Of a stretch of 7,814 nt of DNA, positions 1-4,757 are shown piece by piece. The stretch is taken from the NCBI GenBank assembly GCA_030453005.1, contig JAKDLE010000113.1:1-7814 (forward strand). The letters run 5' to 3'. Position 1 is the stretch's first letter. Each line of letters begins with the position of its first letter. Both the position numbers and the translations under genes were made by a program. Origin of the DNA: Pseudonocardia sp. (GTDB lineage: Bacteria; Actinomycetota; Actinomycetes; Mycobacteriales; Pseudonocardiaceae). The notes under the pieces are model-generated. The model was given only the letters and a program-made list of their open reading frames with translations, was not told the DNA's origin and ran no database searches.

Positions 1-593
1 TGGAGCCTGCCGACGTCCCCGGGGTCCTGCTGCTGGTCGTCGGCGCGCTCGGCCTGGTGGGCAACCTCGTCTCGCTCGCGGTGCTGGCCGGGGGCGACCG
101 GCGGAACATGAACATGCGCGGGGCGATGCTGCACGTGCTCGGCGACGCACTGGGGTCGGTCGGCGTGATCGCCGCCGCCCTGGTGCTGATCCTCACCGGC
201 TGGCCGTACGCGGACACCGTGGCCTCGCTGTTCATCGTGGCGCTCATCCTGCCGCGGACGGTCGCCCTGCTCCGCGAGGTCGGGCACGTCCTGCTCGAAG
301 GCGCCCCGCGGGGGATCGACACCGCGGACGTACGGGCGGCGCTGCTGGCCGTCACCGGCGTCGAGGACGTCCACGAGCTGCACCTGTGGTCGATCAACGA
401 CCGGCGGCCGACGGTGTCGGCCCATCTGGTCGTCGCTCCACAGCTCGATGATGAGGCCGTGCACGTGCGGTGCGGGGAGGCCTCCGTGCTCGACTGTGCG
501 GCGGGCATGCTGCGCGAGCGCTTCGGGCTCCACCACAGCACGCTGCAGATCGAGCAGGGCCACCACGTCGAGCACGAGGACCGCTGTCACTGA
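1..593 (+). CDS. Cation diffusion facilitator (CDF) family metal efflux transporter, C-terminal part (5' end outside window)
   Basis: The reading frame is already open at the left edge (frame starting at base 3), so this is the C-terminal ~197 residues of a longer protein; CDF proteins are usually ~300 aa. The visible part begins in a hydrophobic helix (PGVLLLVVGALGLVGNLVSL). It continues to the signature HxxxD of CDF transmembrane helix 5 (HVLGD, His at 132-134, Asp at 144-146), which in the family supplies two ligands of the transport zinc site. Another membrane segment follows (about 210-275). Then comes the cytoplasmic ferredoxin-like C-terminal domain with the typical GVEDVHELHLWSI stretch, and a His-rich end (GLHHSTLQIEQGHHVEHEDRCH region). 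The family exports Zn2+, Co2+, Cd2+ or similar ions by proton antiport across the inner membrane. The metal cannot be read from this fragment. It converges with the minus-strand zinc-ribbon ORF, with only 10 bp between the two stops. Family confidence is high. Confidence 0.93.
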   Translation, partial: EPADVPGVLLLVVGALGLVGNLVSLAVLAGGDRRNMNMRGAMLHVLGDALGSVGVIAAALVLILTGWPYADTVASLFIVALILPRTVALLREVGHVLLEGAPRGIDTADVRAALLAVTGVEDVHELHLWSINDRRPTVSAHLVVAPQLDDEAVHVRCGEASVLDCAAGMLRERFGLHHSTLQIEQGHHVEHEDRCH

Positions 594-603
594 GGGAGCG
601 CTG

Positions 604-762
604 TCAGTCGTGGGTGGGGAACCCCGCGAAGCGGTCGGACAGCCAGTCGTAGGACCGGCCGCGGGCACTGCAGCGCGGGCACACCTTGGCGTCGCTGAAC
701 CAGGTGTCCAGGCAGCGGCAGCACTGGAGGTGCGCGGACCGCCAGCGGCGATCCACCCGCAT
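604..762 (-). CDS. Small zinc-ribbon protein (52 aa), function unknown
   Basis: This short ORF runs from ATG at 762 to TGA at 604. An in-frame stop at 805-807 and the absence of any other start codon between fix the start. The translation carries two CxxC knuckles, C14-C15-R-C17 and C28-P-R-C31, in HLQCCRCLDTWFSDAKVCPRC. This is the CxxC-x10-CxxC spacing of a zinc ribbon. The C-terminal tail is aromatic (SYDWLSDRFAGFPTHD). Such ribbons bind one structural zinc; partner and role cannot be deduced. It lies 68 bp downstream of the siderophore-interacting protein gene on the same strand and could be read from the same iron-regulated transcript. No convincing Shine-Dalgarno sequence is visible before the ATG, which lowers confidence. 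I do not recognise a named family. Confidence 0.6.
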   Translation of the reverse strand: MRVDRRWRSAHLQCCRCLDTWFSDAKVCPRCSARGRSYDWLSDRFAGFPTHD

Positions 763-830
763 GACGGCCAGCGAACCGATGGCGCTCGTCGCCAGGCGGC
801 ACCGTCACGCACGGCCTCCGACTCCGGTCG

Positions 831-1625
831 CTACGCGTCGTGCTCCACCTCGCGCAACCAACCGCTCTTCACCTCCCGCCAGCGCTCGTCGGTGAACCGG
901 CGCCGCCAGTAGGGCGAGACCGACAGGGCCTCGCGCGGCAGCTGCCAGTCGACGAGCAGGTGCCTGCGCAGAGCGCGGTTGATCACGGCCTCGCCGTGCA
1001 CGAACGCCTGGACCCGGCCGGGCGGGCGGTCGAGCTTGTCGAGGGCGTGCACCGCGAGGTCGTCGGCGCCGGGGTTGGCGTCGCGGTACAGCCAGCTGAC
1101 GTGCAGATCGCCGGGCGAGGTCAGCCTCAGCTCGTCGGCGGGGCCGCCGACCTCCGCGAGGACGTGCACGGGCGTTCCCGCGGGGATGTGCGCGAGGGAG
1201 GCGGCGATCGCGGGCAGGGCGCTGGCGTCGCCGATCATGAGGTGCCAGTCGGCGTCGGAGTCGGGGGAGTAGGAGCCCGAGGGTCCGGTCAGCTGCAGGA
1301 GGTCGCCGGGGCGTGCGCCCGCCGCCCACGGTCCGGCGACGCCGGTGTCGCCGTGGACGACGAAGTCGATCGTGAGCTCACGAGCCTCGGGATCCCATCG
1401 TCGGACGGAGTAGCGACGTGTCGCGGGACGCTGGGCCGCGGGCAGGGCACGGACGGCGTCGACGTCGAACGGCACGGTGTAGGGGGCGCAGGCGGGGAGG
1501 AAGTAGGCGTTGACGTAGCCGTCGGTCCACGGGCCCGGTGAGAAGTCGTCGAGCCCGCCACCGCCCAGGACCACGCGCACCATGTGCGGGCTCAGCCGCT
1601 CGACCCGCTCGACCCGACCGAACAT
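831..1625 (-). CDS. Siderophore-interacting protein, FAD-dependent ferric-siderophore reductase (ViuB/SIP family)
   Basis: SIP proteins are cytoplasmic flavoproteins that reduce ferric iron in imported siderophores, releasing Fe2+. Numbering is from the upstream ATG at 1631 (266 aa). The N-terminal FAD-binding barrel begins with RVERVERLSPHMVRVVL and contains the flavin motif RRYSVR (residues 72-77) and the SIP signature DFVVHGDTGVAGPWA (89-103). The C-terminal nicotinamide-binding lobe has GDASALPAI (134-142, usually GDETALPAI), FVHGEA (210-215) and YWRRR (241-245). The full family length of about 265 aa is present. Two in-frame ATGs compete, at 1631 and 1625. The GGAGG at 1639-1635 is 3 nt from the first but 9 nt from the second, so I chose 1625 (264 aa). 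An iron box and promoter lie ~100 bp upstream, so expression should rise when iron is scarce. The LysR gene upstream on the same strand is separated by that promoter. Confidence 0.92.
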   Translation of the reverse strand: MFGRVERVERLSPHMVRVVLGGGGLDDFSPGPWTDGYVNAYFLPACAPYTVPFDVDAVRALPAAQRPATRRYSVRRWDPEARELTIDFVVHGDTGVAGPWAAGARPGDLLQLTGPSGSYSPDSDADWHLMIGDASALPAIAASLAHIPAGTPVHVLAEVGGPADELRLTSPGDLHVSWLYRDANPGADDLAVHALDKLDRPPGRVQAFVHGEAVINRALRRHLLVDWQLPREALSVSPYWRRRFTDERWREVKSGWLREVEHDA

Positions 1626-1634
1626 GTCCATCCC

Positions 1635-1639
1635 CCTCC
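1635..1639 (-). promoter_or_regulatory. Ribosome binding site GGAGG of the siderophore-interacting protein gene
   Basis: The minus strand reads GGAGGGGG directly before ATGGACATG. The GGAGG core is 3 nt from the first ATG (1631) and 9 nt from the second (1625). Spacing favours the second ATG as the start. Confidence 0.6.
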
Positions 1640-1654
1640 GTGGCGCCGACGAAC

Positions 1655-1687
1655 GCGGGGGTCCGACCGAATCGGCCGGACCCCCGC
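1655..1687 (-). terminator. Long hairpin in the leader of the siderophore-interacting protein gene (terminator or attenuator-like)
   Basis: The arms GCGGGGGTCCG (1655-1665) and CGGACCCCCGC (1677-1687) are perfect 11-bp inverted repeats. Inside them, past one mismatch (1666/1676), CCG (1667-1669) pairs with CGG (1673-1675) around the 3-nt loop AAT, giving a nearly continuous 14-bp stem. There is no T-tract on either strand, as is common for actinobacterial hairpin terminators. It sits between the iron-box promoter and the ATG, 29 bp upstream of the first start. It could end transcription coming from the LysR gene, or act as an attenuator or mRNA stabiliser in the SIP leader. Confidence 0.5.
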
Positions 1688-1732
1688 ACCCTTCCCGAAC
1701 CTACGCGCCGCTCCCACCACGAAGCGACTCAG

Positions 1733-1751
1733 TTAAGTTAGCCTATCCTCA
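1733..1751 (-). promoter_or_regulatory. Iron box (DmdR1/IdeR/DtxR-type operator) upstream of the siderophore-interacting protein gene
   Basis: The minus strand reads TGAGGATAGGCTAACTTAA. Against the established actinobacterial iron-box consensus TTAGGTTAGGCTAACCTAA this matches 16 of 19 positions, including the whole central TAGGCTAAC. DtxR-family repressors loaded with Fe2+ bind such sites and block transcription of siderophore genes. The position, about 100 bp before a siderophore-reductase gene and overlapping its predicted -10 element, is as expected for repression. Confidence 0.85.
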
Positions 1752-1763
1752 TTCTGATGTCCA
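1735..1763 (-). promoter_or_regulatory. Predicted sigma-70-type promoter of the siderophore-interacting protein gene
   Basis: On the minus strand a -35-like TGGACA (1763-1758) is followed after exactly 17 bp by a -10-like TAACTT (1740-1735). The -10 lies inside the iron box, so bound repressor would occlude it. Transcription would start near 1728, leaving a leader of about 100 nt that contains the 1655-1687 hairpin. The start site is inferred, not seen. Confidence 0.5.
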
Positions 1764-1769
1764 GCCGCT

Positions 1770-2729
1770 TCACGTGGCCGGGGACTCGACGTGCGTGGCG
1801 GCCGTGGGCGTCGTGGCCGCCTGCGTGGCGAGGCCCTTCTCCGCCGCCGCCGCGCGCACCGCGTCGATGACCAGCTGTACCGACGTGCGGCGCGTGTTGC
1901 CGGTCCGGTAGGCGATGGAGACCGTCCGCGTCACCGGCTCGGTCAGGGCGATGACGTCGACCCCGGGCGGGCACAGGGAGAGCCCGAGGTCGGACACGAG
2001 TGTGATGCCGAGCCCGGCGGCGACCATCGCCAGTGCGGTGGCCTGCTCCCCGACCTCGTGGTTGATCGTGGGCTCGAACCCGCTCGTCTGACAGGCGATC
2101 CGCACGGCGCGGCCGAAGTGCGAGCGCGGGCCTGCGAGTATCCAGGGGTGCTCGGCCAGTGCGTGCAGGGCCACGGTGGGGAAGGGGACGGCTCCCGCGG
2201 GGACGGCGGCGTGCAACCGCTCCACCGCGATCTCCGAGCGTGTCAGGGCGGGGTCCCAGGTCGTGGGGTAGCTCGAGTACTCGATCACGAAGGAGAAGTC
2301 GAGGGTGCCGTCGCGCACCGCGCCCGCCGTGTCCTCCGGGGCCAGTTCCCGGGTCCGCACGCGGATCCCCGGGTGCGTGGTGGCCAAGGCGGTGAGGGCG
2401 GGGGGCAGCAGGCCCGACGCGACCGAGGCCCACACCCCGGCCATCAGCCGAACCGACACACTCGCCTGCGCCTCCTCCAACGCGACCGTGGCCCGCTCCA
2501 CCGAGGAGAGGATCTCCTCGGCGTGCTCGGCGAGCAGCATGCCGAGATCGGTGAGCTGGACCCGCCTGCCCAGCCGCTCGAAGAGCTTGGCCCCGACGTC
2601 GCGTTCGAGCTGGGCGAGCTGCTGGGACACCGCCGAGGCGGTGTAGTGCAAGGCGACCGCGGCGGCGGTGACGGTGCCACGACGGTTGAGCTCGCGGAGC
2701 ATGCGCAACCGCTGCAGGGAGAACTCCAC
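1770..2729 (-). CDS. LysR-family transcriptional regulator
   Basis: A 319-aa protein of normal LysR length. The N-terminal winged helix-turn-helix runs from about residue 4 to 62: LQRLRMLRELNRRG, then TVTAAAVALHYTASAVSQQL (recognition helix region), then KLFERLGRRVQLTDLG (wing). A linker helix follows (about 65-90), then the two-lobed periplasmic-binding-protein-like effector domain (about 92-300), ending in an Ala/Thr-rich tail. The GTG at 2729 was chosen because the HTH starts immediately after it. The frame stays open far upstream into the neighbouring gene, but that extension is not LysR-like. There is no clear Shine-Dalgarno sequence; a TACGCT -10-like hexamer (2741-2736) is placed so that transcription could begin at the GTG itself, a leaderless mRNA. 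It is divergent from the amino-acid dehydrogenase gene, the classic LysR arrangement, so that gene is the likeliest target. The effector is unknown. Confidence 0.93.
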   Translation of the reverse strand: MEFSLQRLRMLRELNRRGTVTAAAVALHYTASAVSQQLAQLERDVGAKLFERLGRRVQLTDLGMLLAEHAEEILSSVERATVALEEAQASVSVRLMAGVWASVASGLLPPALTALATTHPGIRVRTRELAPEDTAGAVRDGTLDFSFVIEYSSYPTTWDPALTRSEIAVERLHAAVPAGAVPFPTVALHALAEHPWILAGPRSHFGRAVRIACQTSGFEPTINHEVGEQATALAMVAAGLGITLVSDLGLSLCPPGVDVIALTEPVTRTVSIAYRTGNTRRTSVQLVIDAVRAAAAEKGLATQAATTPTAATHVESPAT

Positions 2730-2753
2730 GCACCCAGCGTAGAGAGGCGCGCT

Positions 2754-2782
2754 GTGCAGTAGAGCTGCACGCCACCGTGCAC
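2754..2782. promoter_or_regulatory. Candidate LysR operator: three TGCA half-sites between the divergent genes
   Basis: A perfect dyad GTGCAG-N5-CTGCAC (2754-2770) is followed by the palindromic GTGCAC at 2777-2782. The three TGCA cores start at 2755, 2766 and 2778, that is 11 and 12 bp apart, about one helical turn each. The dyad covers where the -35 of the LysR gene should lie, which suits autoregulation. It is not the textbook T-N11-A box, so assignment to this LysR protein is inference from position. Confidence 0.45.
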
Positions 2783-2802
2783 GATCCGTAACTGGACGCA
2801 GT

Positions 2803-2816
2803 CGCCCGGCCGGGCG
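2803..2816. repeat. Perfect 14-bp palindrome in the LysR/dehydrogenase intergenic region
   Basis: CGCCCGGCCGGGCG is fully self-complementary. It lies 21 bp after the TGCA half-sites and 116 bp before the dehydrogenase start. GC-only palindromes arise easily in such GC-rich DNA, so a function is uncertain. Confidence 0.35.
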
Positions 2817-2857
2817 CACTCTGAAGTCACCGGGCCGGATGCGTGTCGCCCGGGACT

Positions 2858-2874
2858 CCCGCAGGTCCTGCGGG
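2858..2874. repeat. Perfect 17-bp palindrome CCCGCAGG-T-CCTGCGGG upstream of the dehydrogenase
   Basis: Eight-base arms flank a single T with no mismatch. The site is 57 bp before the GTG of the dehydrogenase and could be an operator or a leader hairpin. A loop of one base is too small for a stable RNA hairpin without opening pairs, which favours a DNA-binding site. It lies in a further weak frame CCGGGC (2830-2835) / GCCCGG (2848-2853). No regulator can be named. Confidence 0.4.
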
Positions 2875-2931
2875 TACAGCCATGCCCGGCGAACACCTCG
2901 GGCGGACGAGCACGAACGGGGGTCGGTCGAC

Positions 2932-4215
2932 GTGACCACGATGCAGGACCCGATGGGGCCGATGGACCAGCAGCAGCAGGCGGTGGCGCCGACCGGCGCC
3001 GTCGACCCGGTGGCGGTCGACCGGTTGGCCTCCGGTGACGGCGAGCCGCTCATCCGCCTGACCTGGACCGACCCCGTCACCGGCGCCCACGGCTTCCTCG
3101 TCGTCCACCTGCTGGTGTCGGGCCTGGCCACCGGCGGCACCCGCATGCGCGCGGGCTGCACGATGGCCGAGGTGGAGGACCTCGCCCGCGGCATGGCCGC
3201 CAAGACCGCCGTGTTCGACCTGCCCGTCGGCGGGGCGAAGGGCGGCATCGACTTCGACCCGAAGGACCCCCGCGCGATCGACGTCCTCACGCGCTTCTGC
3301 GAGGCGATGCGCCCATGGCTCGACGCCTACTGGGTGACCGCGGAGGACCTCGGCGTCCCCCAGCACCTCATCGACGAGGTCTTCGCGCGCCTCGGCCTGG
3401 GGCAGTCCTACCACGCGGCGATCCGCCGGTCGGTCGACCCGGAGGCGACGCTGCGCCGCGTGCACGCCGGGCTCAACGCGCCCGTCGCGGGCGGCCTGCT
3501 CGGCGACGTCATCGGCGGGTACGGCGTGGCGCAGGCCTGCCTCGCCGCCGCGAACACCTGGAGCTGGTCCCTTCCCGGCACGACCGTCGCGATCCAGGGC
3601 ATCGGGACCATGGGCGGCGCCGCCGCCTGGTACCTGCACGAGGCAGGCATGCGGGTCGTCGCCGTGGCCGACGCCGCGGGCACCCTCTACCACCCGGGTG
3701 GCCTGGACGTCCCGGCGCTGCTCGAGCTGCGCGACGCCTACGGCGAGGTCGACCGGTCCCGCGTGCCCGCCGACGTCGCACGGCTGCCGCGGGCCGCGGT
3801 GCTCTCCACCGTGGCCGACATCCTCGTCCCCGCCGCGATCTCCTACGCCATCACCCCGGACAACTCCTACGACGTCGCCGCGAAGGTGATCGTCGAGGCG
3901 GCCAACACCGCCACCACGCCGGAGGCCGAGGCGATGCTCTCGGCCCGCGACATCCCCGTGATCCCCGACTTCGTGGCCAACGCCGGTGCCGCCGCCTGGG
4001 CCTGGTGGCTGCTGCTCGGCCAGGTCGGCGACGACCCGGAGGACTCGTTCCTGCGGCTGCGCACCGAGATGTGGGGCAAGGTCGGCCTGCTGCTGGAGCG
4101 CTGGATCGTCGACGGGATGCCGCCGCGACACACCGGTTGGCAGTGGGCCGCCGCCCGCCGGGCCGCGCTGGCCCACGCCGGGCCGCGGCAGGCGGAGGAC
4201 CTGGTCATCCCCTGA
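2932..4215 (+). CDS. Glu/Leu/Phe/Val dehydrogenase family protein
   Basis: The family reversibly deaminates an L-amino acid to its 2-oxo acid with NAD(P)+ in the cytoplasm. This protein is 427 aa from GTG 2932, close to glutamate dehydrogenase length. The N-terminal dimerisation/substrate domain has GGTRMRAG (68-75), GMAAK (K91, substrate-carboxylate lysine position), the catalytic-lysine motif LPVGGAKGGI (K103) and AEDLGV (D139, position of the catalytic Asp). The Rossmann domain has GIGTMG (223-228), then VVAVADAAG (D247, which suits NAD+), VEAANTATTPEA (321-332) and IPDFVANAGA (344-353). GTG 2932 has GGGGG 9 nt upstream; ATG 2941 is an alternative. The canonical ATGxGV segment is replaced by IGGYGV (194-199), and the C-terminus is atypical (AWAWWLLL), so substrate choice (Glu, Leu, Val or other) cannot be called. 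It is divergent from the LysR gene and followed by a strong terminator. Confidence 0.92.
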   Translation: MTTMQDPMGPMDQQQQAVAPTGAVDPVAVDRLASGDGEPLIRLTWTDPVTGAHGFLVVHLLVSGLATGGTRMRAGCTMAEVEDLARGMAAKTAVFDLPVGGAKGGIDFDPKDPRAIDVLTRFCEAMRPWLDAYWVTAEDLGVPQHLIDEVFARLGLGQSYHAAIRRSVDPEATLRRVHAGLNAPVAGGLLGDVIGGYGVAQACLAAANTWSWSLPGTTVAIQGIGTMGGAAAWYLHEAGMRVVAVADAAGTLYHPGGLDVPALLELRDAYGEVDRSRVPADVARLPRAAVLSTVADILVPAAISYAITPDNSYDVAAKVIVEAANTATTPEAEAMLSARDIPVIPDFVANAGAAAWAWWLLLGQVGDDPEDSFLRLRTEMWGKVGLLLERWIVDGMPPRHTGWQWAAARRAALAHAGPRQAEDLVIP

Positions 4216-4228
4216 GCCCACCCGCTCC

Positions 4229-4281
4229 CGAGCGAGCGGCACGTTCGCCCAACCTCGCTGGGTGAGGGTGCCGTTCGCTCG
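4229..4281 (+). terminator. Strong hairpin terminator after the dehydrogenase gene
   Basis: Bases 4229-4251 pair with 4259-4281 around a 7-nt loop, giving a 23-bp stem with one mismatch (4243/4267) and a few G-U pairs. The outer arms are CGAGCGAGCGGCAC and GTGCCGTTCGCTCG. The G-U wobbles are pairs only in plus-strand RNA, so the structure favours that strand. It starts 14 nt after the stop codon of the dehydrogenase. No T-tract follows. Confidence 0.7.
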
Positions 4282-4299
4282 GCCGGGCAGCGCGGTCTA

Positions 4300-4334
4300 C
4301 CCCCGGCCTCCTGGCCGAGGCGGTGGGCCGGGGG
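4300..4334. terminator. Second, possibly bidirectional, hairpin in the convergent region
   Basis: Perfect 9-bp arms CCCCCGGCC (4300-4308) and GGCCGGGGG (4326-4334) surround a 17-nt loop. The loop can form an alternative small GGCC-TCCT-GGCC hairpin with the left arm. With only Watson-Crick pairs it works on both strands. It lies between the dehydrogenase (+) and the minus-strand STAS-like ORF that ends at 4358. Confidence 0.45.
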
Positions 4335-4357
4335 CGCCTGGTGCGGGTCCTGGCCGG

Positions 4358-4648
4358 TCAGCACGGCGGCGGCCACCTCGCCGCGTCGGCCGAGCGCACG
4401 ACCAGGTCGACGACCTCCGTCGGATCGAGTCGCTCGTACTCGCCATGGTCCCGGGCCCGCTGCAGCCGGTCGATCCTCGCGGTCAGGGCGGCGGGATCGA
4501 TCGCCACGGGGTGGGCAGCGGGTGCGGCTCGTGCGCGATCTGCAGGAGGTAGGGCGTCCGCGGTGGCGATGTCCAGGTCGCCCACGAGTTCGACCACGCT
4601 CGTGTCGCCCGCCCGGTGCGCCACGACCTGCAGCCCACACCCATCCAA
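4358..4648 (-). pseudogene. Short ORF beginning like a STAS (anti-sigma factor antagonist) domain, probably decayed
   Basis: Read from TTG 4648 this frame gives 96 aa. The first ~35 residues (GLQVVAHRAGDTSVVELVGD then LDIATADAL) look like the first strands and helix of a STAS domain, as in anti-anti-sigma factors or STAS regulators. The phosphorylatable Ser region that should follow (usually DLSxxxFxDSSG) is missing. The next ~45 bases have poor third-position GC in this frame but fully G/C third positions in the next frame (PYLLQIAHEPHPLPTPW). Good coding bias then returns in the original frame (VAIDPAALTARIDRLQRARD onward, to TGA at 4358). This pattern suggests a gene damaged by compensating frameshifts or a fusion of two remnants. 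A genuine small protein starting at the internal GTG (VAIDPAAL, about 48 aa) is the alternative. An in-frame ATG start is absent, and the alternative ATG 4644 is in another frame. Confidence 0.4.
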
Positions 4649-4711
4649 TCCTGCCCCCGCTGCGGCTCATGGGAAAGCCGTCCGCGGGGTCAGGGGGAGC
4701 GACCGGAAGTG

Positions 4712-4757
4712 GTGAACGGTAGCACCGGAGGAGCGCCCGCCACGCTCCGTCGTTCAC
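4712..4757 (-). terminator. Structured 3' end of the iron-containing redox enzyme gene
   Basis: An outer pair GTGAACG (4712-4718) / CGTTCAC (4751-4757) encloses an inner hairpin GGAGCG-N7-CGCTCC (4730-4748). The outer arm overlaps the stop codon at 4754-4756. It may terminate or protect the transcript of the minus-strand operon. There is no T-tract. Confidence 0.35.

Noticed and set aside
840..1541. Plus-strand open frame over the siderophore-interacting protein
   Set aside because: It is antisense to a gene with full SIP motifs; its Gly/Val-rich composition is a mirror of that gene.
2839..2931. Upstream ATG (2839) for the dehydrogenase
   Set aside because: The extra 31 residues are Arg-rich and unlike the family and cross the 17-bp palindrome. 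GTG 2932 has a G-rich ribosome-binding sequence at suitable spacing.
2730..3290. N-terminal extension of the LysR frame far into the dehydrogenase gene
   Set aside because: The frame is open but the added ~187 residues show no family similarity, and LysR proteins begin just before the helix-turn-helix, as at GTG 2729.
2827..4242. Minus-strand open frame antisense to the whole dehydrogenase gene
   Set aside because: Gly/His/Val/Arg-biased composition is typical of the antisense of a GC-rich gene. The plus-strand protein has clear family motifs.
4323..4715. Plus-strand frame across the STAS-like region
   Set aside because: Ser/Arg/Ala-rich with no recognisable domain, and it has no ribosome binding site.
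4671..4725. Possible cobalamin-type riboswitch because of GGGAAAGCCG and nearby GACCGGAAGTGG
   Set aside because: The spacing and the conserved GCCACTG B12-box are absent on either strand, and no B12-related gene follows.
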